Assembly: GCA_963575745.1 (NCBI GenBank)
Contig: CAUYUJ010014549.1
Coordinates: 551,501-615,500 of the forward strand
DNA from: Prorocentrum cordatum
Taxonomy: Eukaryota; Sar; Dinophyceae; Prorocentrales; Prorocentraceae
Length of the DNA stretch: 64,000 nucleotides
Direction: 5' to 3'
Part shown: positions 11,905 to 23,272 of the stretch, piece after piece
Layout of the letters: each line of letters begins with the position of its first letter
Numbering within the stretch: the first letter of the stretch is position 1
Position numbers and translations under genes: made by a program
The notes under the pieces: model-generated
What the model was told of the DNA's origin: nothing
The model's database searches: none
What the model saw: only the letters and a program-made list of their open reading frames with translations

Positions 11905-12793
11905 GGGCTCCGGTCATTTGGTGGTGGAATCGAGATTCATTTAGGAAGCGCTGAAGGACGTTACGGTAGGGGTGGTACAATGGGCGGTTGTCGTCGGGCT
12001 CTCCCACGAGCCTGCCATAGCGGGCAGGTGGGCAACCCGCAGCGCGCCACCGATTGTACCTCTCCTCGGCCCTCTTCGCCATGATCCTCAATGTATTACG
12101 CTGCTCACTGATGGCCGAACGCTGTCCCCCGAAGTAGATCTTCGTGCCCTCAGCGGCGAGGCGGACCACCTCGTTGTGGGACAGGTTGGTCCTGATCCAC
12201 TGGTTGAGCTCTTGCAGGTACGCAAGGTCGGCAGCCTCAGCGCCGCCGACTCCTGTGGCTCCCGCAGAGGTGCTGCATTGCCAGCATATGTCACATAGAG
12301 TGCCGCTGGCTGTAACATTCCCCAGGGATAGGAAGCGACCGCAATTGCTGCATCGAGTTAAGTCATGCTGGAACGACTCAGGGGCCCCGCTCGAAACGAG
12401 ATCCCCGAGGGTGCTCCAGCGGGTGTTGCCACCAGCTTCAGAGGCAGAAGCAAGAGAATAACCGAGCAGGTTCATCGCGTCTCGATTAAGCTCGGCGGTG
12501 GCACGGGAAGCGACCGATCGGCCGATCCCCTCGATCTCAGTGAGCGATAGTCGATCGCCGGGCAATCCAGCGCATTCGGTCGGTCCGATATCCGATGCAT
12601 CTAGGTCAACGCAAGTCTTGGCCAATTCTGCGCGGATGCGCGCAGCTTCGGCCTGAAGGGTAGTCTCGTTGACACCCTCGTTGCGGTCGAGCTTCTTCTG
12701 CTGCGCCATGACCTGCACCATCGTTTCCTGATATGGTGCTGCCGAAGCAACACTGCCTGGGTCCTGGGGTATTTCGACGGGAGCGTCGGGCAT
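11879..12793 (-). pseudogene. Host locus segment with zinc-ribbon-like motif
   Basis: About 304 codons, with the frame open upstream to about 12915. It contains a likely zinc-binding pair, CSNCGRF and LCDICWQC (C-x2-C, about 17 residues, C-x2-C), and a basic C-terminal part. It carries two copies of the 20-nt motif, at 12823 read as AATPA and at 12417 read as AGGNTR, so the motif is used in two frames within one open segment. A frame change separates it from the 12997-14694 segment. Confidence 0.5.
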
Positions 12794-12842
12794 GGCAGCG
12801 CCTGGCTCATCCTGGTCAAGCGCAGCAGGTGTTGCCGCCAGC
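12417..12842 (-). repeat. 20-nt recurring motif, copies 2 and 3
   Basis: Copies at 12417-12436 (identical to copy 1) and 12823-12842 (CAGCAGGTGTTGCCGCCAGC). They fall in different reading frames of the same minus-strand open segment. Confidence 0.7.
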
Positions 12843-12996
12843 TCCTCCCAAAGAGGGAATCCTGGAGATCCGTGCTGATCCTCGCATTCTTTGTAGAACG
12901 ATCGGAGCGCTGTGAGGGCAGGATAATAAGCGTTAATAGACCTTGTTGAATTTGGTCAGCTCTTGTATGCCCTCCAGCAGAAAGTGCTGGTATACC

Positions 12997-14694
12997 TTAG
13001 ATCCACTGGAAGATCCCTGTAGTGGTACCCTGCACGGACTCGGGGTCGAGGAACCGCAACAGCTTCTTGAAGAAGTGCTCTGCAGTACAAACGTGAAGGC
13101 CCCGTGCCCACGTATGAGTGTGGTTGTAATAAATATTGTATATATGTGTCTCGGTCCCAAAACAAAACTGACATATCAAGTATGATGCAATATTGTCCTG
13201 TATGAACAAGTCGGGGCCGCCGTGCATCTCGATCACCTGTTTGAGCTTGAACATCGGCGACTCCATCAATGGTGCCGATGTCCAGTAATACACCATATGG
13301 TTGTCCGATTCTGTCGTCCAGTTGTTGATATCCTTCGGACGGTAATCCATCTGGTTAAGGACTTTCTCAAGTGGATCGAGGACGCCTTCAAAGAGAGATG
13401 TGACAGAGTTCTGATATGCCTGGATCTCGGCTGCCATCTCAGCCTCCATGGCATTATTGGCGGCCCTCTGTTCGTCGCTTATCACAACTTCGGAAAGATC
13501 AACGATAATGGTTGAGCGTTCGGCGGTGGTGTCAACCACGCGTTGCCGAGCGCTCTCGTCGATCTCCATCTGATCATCAGCGGGCGTTGCAACCGGCTCC
13601 CGTCCGGACCGTGGCGTCCGAGGAGCGGCGTTTCGAGGCGGTGTCCGTGGGATACGCACTCGCTGAAGAGAGGGAGTACCGAAGAATGGAAGCCCACGGG
13701 ATTGGGCATACTCAGCGACCAGGGAGCTGCATGACGACGGTCCCTTCATAGCTACCTCCATGTGGGCACCATCAATCTTGTCGGCACGGATGGGCAAAGC
13801 GTAAGCGATGCCCTTGAGGGGCAAATTCTTGTCGCAGTACCAGATGCCTACCCAGCGCAATCCGCACTGCAGTATCGGTATCTGTACTGCGAAGAACTTA
13901 CCAAAGACGCCGAAGTGCATGACGGGGCCGTAGATGTGCCCCTTGTTCATGCGAGCTTTGGTCCGATGATCGCCTTTGGGGTAGTGATTGTCGTAGTGAT
14001 AACACTTGACCTGGCCCCCATTTTTCGCGAGTATGAAGTCGCCGACACAAACATCCGTGAAGATAGGACGACGGCTCCAATCTCTCTGTGTCAGCTCTGC
14101 TGTGATGGGCCTGAGCGCCGCCCTGCAGCACGTCATCGAGATAAGCCAAGCCTTGTCCTGCTGGTTATATTTGGGGCTCCTGTCGACCAGAGCACGGACA
14201 ATGGCCTCTTCGTCGAACGTATCGGGGGCGGCAAAGGCTTCTGCCGAATGAACGAATGCTGCTTTCTCTGCGGGATGGCCAACAGGGGTTGCCCCCGGCG
14301 TAGGAGCAAGGGGTTGATGTGCCGATGATGCAGAGGCAGACTCATGTGCAGAAGGTCGCGCGGAACCACTGAGCTGGGCGATCGGCGTCTGCTGCAGAGG
14401 CTTTGGCGAATACGCCACAGGAGAAGCCTTCGCAGCAGGCGTTGCCGCCGGCGCTAGTTGGCATGCGTCTGAACGGGATGGCAGAGCAATCCCAGGAGGG
14501 TCGGCAATCATGTCAGCCTCTAACTCCTGGGCAACTTGCTCCTGTCGTGACTGCCGACGAGGCGGAGCGCAAATTTCATATTTGCTGACTGGTGCACGCT
14601 GGCACTCCAAAGGCGGGTATTCCCAACGTGGTCCCTTTGCAGGCCACAACTGTTTGCCGCAGTCGCGGCCCCCCTTGCAACGGCGCGTGGTCAC
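12997..14694 (-). pseudogene. Host locus segment, unidentified large open frame
   Basis: An open minus-strand frame of 565 codons. The N-terminus has a Cys-rich start (RRCKGGRDCG) and a long Ala/Pro-rich linker. The middle is a globular-looking region (about residues 165-330) containing DVCVGDFILAKNGGQVKCYH and GVFGKFFAVQIPILQCG. The last 100 residues are acidic and helical, then aromatic. Two copies of the 20-nt motif lie in linker-like parts (AATPAA, VATPAD). No family is recognised. It stops at 12997, and the next coding segment is in another frame, so the locus is frameshifted or spliced here. Confidence 0.5.
13578..14452 (-). repeat. 20-nt recurring motif, copies 4 and 5
   Basis: Copies at 13578-13597 (CAGCGGGCGTTGCAACCGGC) and 14433-14452 (CAGCAGGCGTTGCCGCCGGC), both translated on the minus strand as an ATPA-type linker. 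Confidence 0.65.
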
Positions 14695-15560
14695 AATTGC
14701 AGCGGTGGAACCACGTCCTCAGTCATGATAGCGCCTTGGGCGCCAAGCCAGAATCTGCAGCCAGACTGTGTGGCGATATACATGTCAATCACGATCTCCA
14801 TCACCTCGTTGTTCCAACGATTGAACTTGTAAGGCGGAACGAACGTATGAGGATTGGGCTGCGCACTACTGATGTACGTGCTTGAGCTGTAGATGGCTTC
14901 GGTGCGCGGCTCCTCCTGATGCTTTTTGTCCCGCAGAGCAGTGTCTTTATATCCTGGGATAATTCCATGCGCCAAGCATGTTGCTCCAAGCACGGTATGT
15001 CGTGCCGTGGTGGAGGTATTTCACGTCGGTCCACTGTAGACTTTCCCAGCCCATATTCCATGGCTGGGAACGCGGATTAACCGAACTATGACCATCCTAC
15101 GCAACGTATGGCAATAACGCTGCTCCAATCGAAGCAGCGGGGATTGCTCCCGGCGGATAATGGTTTACCGTAGATCTCAATCCTCTTCTTCTCTGGACCG
15201 ATGTGCGTCTGTAAAGCACGTAGAATAAAGTTCGGGTAATAATCCGTCCAGGATTCCCAGTCCATGCCGTCTTTAAGGTCGTGTGCCATGGCCGCTTCAT
15301 TGGACGGGCCATTGCTGCGATCCCCACGTCCGCGGAATTTCCACTCTACCATTTCCTCGGAAGAACACCATGTGCTGGTAAATTTCCACTGAGCCTTTGA
15401 TCGCCTGCGCCACAGGGTAATACGCCGATCAGTGAACTGATCAATGTTGAAGTTCTTGCTGTGCGAGGCGTGGCGCAGCATCGTCGAGATATCTTTGCTC
15501 ATGTACTCGGGGTCGCCAAGATATTCGGTCGATACCAGGTCGGGGCCATGCGGCGTGTCG
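14691..15560 (-). pseudogene. KptA/Tpt1-like RNA 2'-phosphotransferase segment of the host locus
   Basis: KptA/Tpt1 enzymes remove a splice-junction 2'-phosphate from tRNA using NAD. Two pieces resemble the family. One is YMSKDISTMLRHASHSKNF (about 15440-15510), like the SK-x-LS-x-LRH start. The other is a C-terminal part, MEIVIDMYIATQSGCRFWL then GAIMTEDVVPP (about 14700-14790), like the V-x-IDA...G-x-x-F...NGV-x-LT-x-x-VPP end. The central region is frameshifted: 15086 ends in one phase and 14993-14691 is in another. The resemblance is by eye only, and the catalytic Arg/His set cannot be confirmed. Confidence 0.4.
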
Positions 15561-16015
15561 TTGTATGGTGGGAGGGAAATCCATTCGTACTCAGGAAAGC
15601 AGCCAGAATGGTCGAGATCAGGTGCGTGGGTGATCACGTTATCGTCGTAGTCCAACTGAGCTGCCCAAATCTGGTCAGTGGTACACTGGATGCCCCCTGG
15701 CGCGCCCGTCCCCCGAAGTGGAGGGGGCGCATGGCAATGCTCATCTGGCTGTCGCGCGCGGAGCTTATATTCACGAGGAGTGCATGTATTGTCGAACATA
15801 GTGTACTGACTTGACTCTTCATGGGAAGCGCGCTTACAGCAATGCTGCCGTGGAAGTACACGCATTTTGTCCAAACGCTGAACGGATGTAGGAACGTCGT
15901 CAGCGGGAGTTGCCTCCGGCACCGTGGCCATGTCTGCGTCCGATGGGGGATGGGCAGGTGGCCCTGCGACAGGGCGCGTGGCCGGCGCGGTCTTCGGTGG
16001 TGGGCCCGGTGGCAA
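15086..16015 (-). pseudogene. Host locus segment upstream of the KptA-like part
   Basis: This frame is in phase with the 17047-16244 segment, separated only by an in-frame TAG at 16244-16246 and a Pro/Ala-rich linker. It reads through the 20-nt motif at 15901 (EATPADD) into a globular region with WAAQLDYDDNVITHAPDL and then the KptA-like LRH start. The continuity of phase across the TAG supports one original gene. Confidence 0.5.
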
Positions 16016-16646
16016 TGGCGGCTTGTTCGGCCTGGGCAGAGGCGCCGGCGTCGTCGCGGGTTCGGCTGCAGGAAGTACTGCAGCGGGCCTCGCGGCCGGC
16101 GTTGGCTCGGCAGTCGCGGAGGGCGGTGCTTCGAGCGGCGGTGCCGGCGGTGCTCTCGGGGAGGCGCCCTGCGGGGCGCTGGGCGGCTCTGGGGGAACCT
16201 CGATGCCGTCCAGAGCGGTCAGCGCGTGGAAACCCTTGCACCTCTAGATGGTCTCCGCATTGTCGAGTCGAGGCCCATCACGATGAGAGGCCAGCAACGA
16301 ACGCTCTCGGATGATGCGATTGTTGTTTGCCGTAGTTGCCTCCACTTTAGCCTCGATATTGTCTACGAGCTGCTCGTATACCACCCATGTGAGTGCATGC
16401 GTCTCAATGGAATGGAGGTTGGGCTGTGACATGAGTGTCTTCCTTTCTTCGGAATCGCGGCATGACCAACTGCCCGGGTGCGCGTCGATCAATGGTATCA
16501 GGCTGTAGTACAGCTCCTCGTAGGCCGGGCGGAATGGGTCATCATCTGGGCGCTGTGGTGCTGGTGGCGCTGATGGCGGCTCGCCTGGCGTCCCTGGGAC
16601 GGGACGATGATGCTGGGCCTGCTCATCAGCGGCCGTTGCCACCGGC
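15901..16646 (-). repeat. 20-nt recurring motif, copies 6 and 7
   Basis: Copies at 15901-15920 (CAGCGGGAGTTGCCTCCGGC) and 16627-16646 (CAGCGGCCGTTGCCACCGGC), again in Pro/Ala-rich linkers between globular segments. Confidence 0.65.
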
Positions 16647-17052
16647 ATAGATTGCGGCAAATTGCCGCTGGCACATGAAGCCATCCAAGCACAGTGGGCC
16701 ATTTCGCCGGCGGCTTGATTCATCAACGTAGTAAGGCAGTGGTATCGCTTCCACTCATCCGTTATCTTGTTGCGGAAGACAAGAACCGCTGATATTTCCT
16801 TGGCCTGGGTGTATGCCTGGGAATCCGTCACGGCCTTCAATAGTGGCGGCCGAAACGGATATGGCTGAGAAGGCAATGATTTAATAACGGCGCAGAAGTT
16901 GCGGTAGCAAACGGCGTCGTTGGACTGAGTAGTCATCATCGCCAAGTTGTGGCTGTTCATTTGGGCATGCCAAGCCGTAGGAGATGTCTTGTCGTAGGAC
17001 TCGATCCATTGGTCTGCAGAGAGAACAACGATGCCTCTAGCCTTCATGTGAC
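16244..17052 (-). pseudogene. Host locus, segment directly downstream of the giant insertion
   Basis: An open minus-strand frame of 267 codons (SADQWIESYDKTSPTAWHAQ, then helical segments) ending at an in-frame TAG (16244-16246). Its apparent ATG at 17047 is part of the 8-bp target-site duplication and is not a true start. With the giant element removed, the codon series at 56031-56023 joins AAG at 17044 without a phase change, so this is the interior of an interrupted protein. Family unknown. Confidence 0.65.
17045..17052. repeat. 8-bp target-site duplication, left copy
   Basis: CATGTGAC directly abuts the left terminal inverted repeat at 17053. The identical octamer abuts the right end at 56023-56030. 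Confidence 0.92.
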
Positions 17053-17078
17053 TTAGGGTCGGCCTCCCTGTAACTTTG
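17053..17078 (+). repeat. Left terminal inverted repeat
   Basis: 26 bases identical to the reverse complement of 55997-56022. It is followed by CTTAGAG, also shared with the other end after a 10-base offset. Confidence 0.9.
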
Positions 17079-17124
17079 CTTAGAGCCTCCTGCCGCTTAT
17101 CCCCTGGCCCTGCCGCTTGTCATC

Positions 17125-17420
17125 TGGCGTTCCCAGAGAGGCCTGCCACTTATCTTTTGGCGTTCCCAGAGAGGCCTGCCACTTATCTTTTGGCGTTCCC
17201 AGAGAGGCCCGCCACTTATCTTTTGGCGTTCCCAGAGAGGCCTGCCACTCATCTTTTGGCGTTCCCAGAGAGGCCTGCCACTTATCTTCTGGCGTTCCCA
17301 GAGAGGCCTGCCACTTATCTTTTGGCGTTCCCAGAGAGGCCTGCCACTTATCTTTTGGCGTTCCCAGAGAGGCCTGCCACTTATCTTTTGGCGTTCCCAG
17401 AGAGGCCTGCCACTTACCCT
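17125..17420 (+). repeat. Left subterminal 33-bp tandem array, 9 units
   Basis: The unit contains GGCGTTCCCAGAGAGGCC followed by TGCCACTTATCTTTT. Nine nearly identical copies lie in a row, degenerating into shorter CCTGCCGCTTAT words up to about 17500. The same unit is present inverted at the right end. Subterminal repeat arrays of this kind often serve as transposase binding sites; that role is inferred. Confidence 0.9.
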
Positions 17421-18387
17421 GCCGCTTATCCTGCCGCTTATATCTTGGCCCTGCCGCTTGCCCTGCCGCTTATTTCCGCTTATCCTGCCGCTTATCTTTT
17501 CCTACTTCGAAACACGCTGTTACACTGTTTGGGGCCCACGGTCCGCCACTGTTCGGGGCCCACGGCCCACGCGGGGTAACATTCGACGACGACAACGACG
17601 ACGACGCACGACGCCGACGACGATGGCGACGACGACGACGACCGACGACGACGACGACGACCGACCGACCGACGACGACGACGACGACGACGAGGCACGC
17701 GGCGGCGTGCGCGCGCGGAGGCACGCGGCACGCGGCACGCGGCGGCGCGCGCGGGGCGCGCGCGCGGCCGGCGGCGGTGGCGACGACGACGGGCGACGGG
17801 AGGACGAGGATGAGGACGAACGGAGGACGGAGGGCAGGTGGCAGGTGCAAGGAGGGGAGGAATGAAGGGAAAGGAGAAGGCGGTGAGGAGGCGCGAGGCG
17901 CTGCGGAGTCAAAACAAGGACCCAACACCACAGGATTAGTTAGAGGTAAGGGGTTGTGTGCGTGCGCGTATGTGGGCGTGGCACTAAACGTACCTCCAGC
18001 GGAGAGGCACAACGCTGAGCGGCCGCGATGAGGAGAGGGAAGATGGAAGATGGGAGGAGGCTTATTTTGAGGAAGGGTCAGGGGTCGGATGACGAATGGA
18101 GGATGGAGGAAGCAAGGCAGGATGCATGGAGCAGGGGAGCTGGGGGGAAGATGAGGAGGGCGAGGGCGTGGGAAATAGGAGAAGGGAGAAGGCATGCTCG
18201 AGACTGGAGAGGGAGGAGGAGGAGAGGAGGAGGAGGCATAGGGCATAAGAACAGCTGCACTCTGCACTCCCGGCCCCGCCCAGTCGGAGCCGCTAGCGCC
18301 AGGCCCCGGGCTAGGCGCCAGGCGAGTGACGCCCCAAAACCGAATTGCCAAAATACGAGGCTGCCGGCTGCCTGGGCAGCTGGGCAC
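17421..18387. other. Left subterminal low-complexity region, no gene
   Basis: It contains a duplicated GGGGCCCACGG word (about 17530-17570), a GAC/ACG trinucleotide tract (about 17580-17700), a GCGCG-rich tract (about 17700-17780) and purine-rich sequence to 18240. Long open frames here are artefacts of the triplet repeats. The minus-strand gene next door ends at 18388. Confidence 0.6.
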
Positions 18388-19513
18388 CTAAGCTGAGGCT
18401 GCCGCGGAGGTGCCATGCTCGGAGGATGGCGGCGGCTCGCCCTTCTCCTTGGTGCTGAGCTGCTTCAGCGCGATCCCCAGCGGGGCCGGGATAGTGAGAT
18501 CCTCGACGGTCTTAAGGCACTGCTCGGCCATGGCGTCGCGGGACTCGCCGGGCTGAAGGTCCCTCCAGATCGTCTGCGAGCAAAGCAGAATGCCCATCAC
18601 GTTATGATAGCTCGCGTACTCATCGCCCGTGAAAGTCCCGATGCAAGCGTCCAGCTTGGCAACGGCAATCTCGATGTTAATCGTGTCCTTGATGGTGATG
18701 GCAGTCTTGCGAATGTTATCCAGGCAAGTCTTGGCCTTCTGGGACTTCTTGAACGTTCTGTAGTACTTCACAGCTTCCTAGCTCTTGACCAGATCCATGA
18801 TATTGTTGATGCGGTCGGTCGTGTAGTCGCCCTCGTTGCAGAGGGAAGTCAGTTTAGTCAGTTTTTCACCCGCCATCAGCTTCTGGAGTTCCGTAATCAG
18901 GCTGGCGCCGGCCGCAGCGCCCGAGTCGAGGACCGCCGTGGCTGCGGCATCGAAACGATCGCGGCTTACCTTGAGGATGGACACCGCCCGCTCAAGAGCC
19001 CTGGGCCCCAGGCCCTCAGCAGACTTCATCGAGTTGACCATCTTCTCCGCGAGGGCAACGAACTGAACGCTGGAGTGGATGTCCTGCATCGTTTTGACAT
19101 GCGCATCACCCTTTGAAGTCAACTCTGCGTTGTTAAAGGTTTTAGCCACATCATCGCTCTTCACCACGCGTTGCCCCACGTGCGAGATCGGCTGGGTCAA
19201 GATGAGCAGGCCTGCACGGAGCGCAGTGGGCGAGGTGTTGCATACGAAACCCACGCCGAGCCATTTGGCGAACTTGTCGAAGTAAACGTCCAAGCGGGCG
19301 AGGCTCGCCAACTCGGTAACCTCGCCAACCTTCTCCTTCAGAAAGATCACCTTCAAGAAAGTAGTCGTTTCCTCATGTAGGGCCAGTTCTGGATCAAGAA
19401 CTGCATCTGGCTGACCCTCAGTCTGCTCGGGCGCCTTGTCGAGCCACTCGGCCACCAGCTTAGCGAAACTAGAGGGGCAGATTGTTTCAATGCCCCTAAA
19501 TCCTACCTCCCAC
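18388..19513 (-). CDS. Last exon of the unknown cargo gene, with an in-frame TAG
   Basis: It starts after the AG at 19514 with WEVGFRGIETICPSSFAKLV and is mostly helical. At 18778-18780 a TAG follows MDLVKS. The same frame then continues for about 125 more codons (EAVKYYRTFKKSQKAKTCLD and onward) to a stop at 18388. The downstream part has ordinary coding composition, so the TAG is either a nonsense mutation, a readthrough site, or the true end with fossil sequence behind it. Confidence 0.55.
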
Positions 19514-21447
19514 CTGTCGTCAGTTACCAAGGGCTCCCAGCTTCGCGCTTCGCGCTGCGCGAAGCGCGAAGTGCGAGTGACTTCGCGCTCTCGCGCCGCC
19601 TCCCAGGGGAGAAGAGGAGGATGAGGAATCGGAGCCGAACCGCGAAGCGCGAAGCGCGAATAACTTCGCGCCCTCGAGGGCGCCCTTGGTTACCCGCCCA
19701 GGAGGAGGAGCGCGGGGGATCGGACAAGGAGCTGGGGCAGGAGACGGGCAAATGAGAGGAATGAGGAAGGGGGATGGGGTTGGAGGAGAAGAGGATTGGA
19801 GCAGGGAGCAGGGGCCCCCACGAAACCCAGCACACAGAACCTCTGGAAGGGCGCGGTCGTCTGCACGACCTTCGTGGAGAGAGCTTTCGTGACCTCAGTC
19901 CTCATCCAACCCTCGAACTTGGCAACCTCTTCCCCAGCCCAACTTGCGACGCGCGCGGCTCTGGGCCCGAGCTGCGCAAAGTAGTCCGCCAGACCCTTGA
20001 CCTGGGCCGTCCTGACATCAAGGCACGTCTTCTTCTTGGAGACCTCGGCGATGGCGGGGATCAGCTCCTTCAGATGCTGCGCGGCCACCTTCCCCGACTG
20101 AAAAAGCTCGTCGACCTCCTTGGCCTTATCCACGCCGGCAATGTCGTTGATGCCGAGCTGCTTCATCGACCCGAACTCCGTGAGCGCCTTGTCGAAGCTC
20201 TCGGAGATCTTGGTCAAAAACTCGCCGTCGACGTTGCCGCTGAGCCCGTCCGTGAGTTTCAAGACTGGGTTCATGCGTGTAACCGCGTCCTCTAGGGCGA
20301 CCTTCTGGCGAGACCTGCAGCACGCAACGATGGAGTTGACGATGGCGTCTCTATGGTCGAAGACCTGCTTCATCTTGCTCGCGCTGAGCTGCTTGTAGCC
20401 TTCGGAAAGCTTCCCATCGAGCTCCAGCGCATTGATGCAGAAAGTCTTGAGATTTTTGCGGTTGTCGATTACGATAGGGCCACGGAGATCAGCGTCAGTC
20501 TTCGGCGCGAATACTGGCGCAGTGGAGATCGACGACACCAGCTTGTCAAGGTTCTGCGAGCACTGGAGGTCTCGCTTGGACTGCAACACAAGCTCGTCAA
20601 TCTTGGCCGTGATGTGCCGCCCGGCGGGCAGAAAGAAGCAGATCTTATGGAACCTGTGGTTGCGATCCTCGTTGATCTTGGTCTTCGCAGCCGCTCCCTC
20701 TGTCAAAGCCCGCGCCTTCTCCTCGGCCGGGAGCGAGTCCCTGATATGAGGCATGCATCCCATTACCTTTGCCATCTGGTCCAACTGGGGCTTGAATGTC
20801 ACGGTCTCCTCGACGTTCTCGATGATCGTCACGGGCGCAGTGAGCGCCTGGAGCGTTTTCATCATCATGTCGAGTGACTCGGGCTTGTTAACATCCGTCG
20901 TCCTGACTGTGTCCAGGAGCTGCCGCATGATTAACTTCTCCTGGATGGGGGCAGCCTTCGACTGATCGTGAATCTGAGCCTGCAACGCGACTCCGTGTCC
21001 GCTTCCACCGCCGCCGCTCCACTGCACCACCGCCGTGGCGCGTTCGAAGTCCTTGTCGGCAATGGCCTTGGTGAGGGAACGGTGCAGAACGGAGAACGTC
21101 AGGGACTCTGGAATTGCCAATCCCGAAGTACGAGCGGTTACCATGGCATCGAGCAAGCCGTCGCCGCCCTCCTTTCAGGGCGGGCGGAGATATCAGAGAA
21201 AGAGCCCGCGCCAGGGCTCAGGACTCAGGGCCCACGGCCAAAACGGCCTAGGGGGGGGCAGGGCGAGTAGGAGGAAGGAGGAAGGCGGGGGTCTCTGGGG
21301 CAGTGGGCAGTTGGAAGATAAGTATGAGGAAAATGCGAGGAGGCGGGAGGGCGGGGGCGGTGTCCAGCTCGCAGCTCGATGTCCCCCGCTTCGAGCTTCG
21401 ACGCTTCGACCCCTGGAGTTGCAATTAGACGTTTGTTGTCATCTGTA

Positions 21448-21478
<31 letters not shown>

Positions 21479-23272
21479 ATCTATAAGCAGTAATTCGCTT
21501 ATCGCCTATACACTATACAACGTGGTTTTGTCAAATAGGGCGGGGGTGGGTCGTGGAATATCTAATATCAAATGTCTAGCGGCTAGCAAGGGGCGAGGGA
21601 CGAGGGACGAGGGATGTGTATTGTCGTATTTCGGAAGGGCTAATTCGACGCCCGACTCCCGACTCCTCCTGCTTGCTCTGAAGCTTGGTGACCAGTGGCG
21701 TAGCAGCATCGATCTTGGAATTGATATCGTTCATCTCGCCGAGGAGCTTGTCGACGCTGTCCAAGGCGCCGCTAGCGCCAGTGATCAACTCCTCCGAGCC
21801 CGACGTGAGGATCTTAATCTTATCAGGTCCTAGAGCGATGTTCATCTTCTTCTTGAGTGAAGTCATGTTGGTCGTCGTGACTCCGTGGACCATCTGCTCG
21901 TCTTCGAGCCTATGGATCACGCCCTGGCACTCCAACAAGGCTGCCTTTGCGAACTGCTCGGCGCCCGCTCGTTTCTTGCGGTCGCCGCTGCTGCCTCCGC
22001 CACCACCGCCACCCGAGCCGCCGCCTGCACCGCCTGCACTGCCTCCTGCGCCTCCGCGGCCTCCTCCGCCGCCGCCGTTGCCGCGGCAGTTACCGCCGCC
22101 GCCGCCGTCGCCCTCATCGCCATCGCCGCCGGCGCTGTTCGAGCTCTTGCCACCTTTAGACTTGACGATGGGTCCGAAGAGAGCGTCGTAGGGGTCATAG
22201 TCCTCGTCGTCGCTGTCGGCGCCGGCCTTCCTCTTCTTCGCGTCGGGCAGCTTGACCTTCACGTAATTGCCATCCGCATCGCCCGCCGCTTTAGTCGCGT
22301 CGTTGCCCTTGGTTATGGTTGGCTTCAACTTGGCCGCTACCTTCTTGAAGGCCGCGTCAGCGTCGTTCGCCGGGAGCTCGTTGTGCACGGTGACTTCAGC
22401 GCCAGATATCGAGCTCAGCTCAATGCACCCATCAATGAACGGGATCGTTGATGAGAGTGCGATTCCTGGAAGGAGCGCCCGAACACAGTACACAAGTACA
22501 CAGTGAGCGCGAGGAGCAGAGAACCGCTCCTCTCTCTCGAATCTCGAATCTCGAACGAAGAACGAAGAACGAATAATGAAGAACAAAGAATGCTGACGGG
22601 TGAAGGGTGAAGGGCGAAGGGTGAAGGGGCGAGAGGATGAGAGTTGAGAGTCCAAAGTCTAGTGGCAACTGGCAACTGGCAGCTGTCGACTGTCGAACGA
22701 GTAGGAGCAGGGAGGAGAGAGGAGGGGAGACAGGAGACAAGAGACAAAGGAGGGGGCGGGGGAGATGGGAGATGGGGCGAGGATCGAGGAGTCGAGGGGG
22801 GGATGGCGCTACGAGTTCATTGTCCAGTGTCCAGTCCTGTGAGGTCGGTGTTGCCATGCCTGTACTGCGTGCTGAAAGACGCAGGCAACTTCTTGCTGAA
22901 GTGTTCCTCGTAGATCGCCTTCGGCCAGAATACCCCGCACTTCATCTTGCCCCCCAGCTTGAGAGTCTCCGTGGCTTCAACAGTCTTCCTCGACTTCTTC
23001 GCGCGCCGCTTCCCAGAATGATCGGCGGCGTCAGATTCCTCCTGCTCCTGTCTGAACCGCTTCTGTCTCTCTGGTCCATCCCTCTCGATGTCCTTCTCAA
23101 GCTGCTTCCTCTCATCCTTATCAGCGTAGTTCCACTGGAGGTAGCTCGTGCACTGCCGACACTGACAGCCCTCTCCGCCGCGAGTCCAGGTTACCTCCAA
23201 GCTGGAACGCCCGCATCACTTGCAGAACTTCTCCCTGTTGGAACCCTCGCTCCCCGAGTTGGATACGGGCAT
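18388..23272 (-). CDS. Multi-exon cargo gene of unknown function
   Basis: Exon 1 runs from ATG at 23272 to about 22830. It has a zinc-binding-like cluster (FCK, TGA, CGRSS, then CQCRQC) and a basic, helical, KKSRK-rich middle. The next exon, about 22450-21669, has a Lys/Asp-rich linker and a long Gly-rich tract followed by a helical end. The following exons are 21171-19841 and 19513-18388, both largely helical (for example LDMMMKTLQALTAPVTIIEN). Phase-consistent introns are 21172-21668 (GA donor, AG acceptor) and 19514-19840 (GT-AG); the second contains a short inverted-repeat element. Two in-frame stops interrupt otherwise continuous coding text: TGA at 23216-23218 and TAG at 18778-18780. 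It is therefore a recent pseudogene, a recoded gene, or incorrectly modelled there. No known family recognised. Confidence 0.55.
19523..19693. mobile_element. Short inverted-repeat element, copy A (in an intron)
   Basis: The element spans 19528-19688 and is flanked by GTTAC at 19523-19527 and 19689-19693. Its ends are CAAGGGCTCCC and GGGCGCCCTTG, an 11-bp inverted repeat with one mismatch. Inside are GCTTCGCG/CGCGAAGC foldbacks. A closely similar copy lies at 54640-54793. This copy is inside the 19514-19840 intron, 14 bases from its 3' splice site. It looks like a non-autonomous MITE or introner-type element. Confidence 0.85.
19841..21171 (-). CDS. Central exon of the unknown cargo gene
   Basis: The exon starts with EGGDGLLDAMVTARTSGLAI after an AG at 21172 and ends ...TTAPFQ plus two bases of an Arg codon at 19841, completed by the first base of the next exon. 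It is almost entirely alpha-helical and heptad-like, without recognised motifs. It lies between two introns whose phases match its ends, which is the main support for the model. Confidence 0.6.
21446..21475. repeat. TA dinucleotide microsatellite
   Basis: An uninterrupted alternating TA run inside the GA-AG intron at 21172-21668. Confidence 0.9.

Noticed and set aside
17125-17420. CRISPR array or gene for a GVPREACHLSF repeat protein
   Set aside because: The 33-bp units are tandem with no spacers and mirror the array at 55.6-55.97 kb as transposon subterminal repeats.
17577-17865. Thr/Asp/Arg-rich ORFs
   Set aside because: All arise from GAC/ACG triplet repeats and read open in several frames.
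21236-21252. Another GGCCAAAACGGCC word resembling a spliced-leader relic
   Set aside because: It is a near-palindrome inside an intron, lacks the TTGGCTCAA part, and no intronless gene follows it.
21908-22198. Collagen-like or Gly-rich structural protein on the minus strand
   Set aside because: It is a Gly-rich tract inside an exon of the multi-exon cargo gene, not a separate gene; opposite-strand Ala/Pro frames are shadows.
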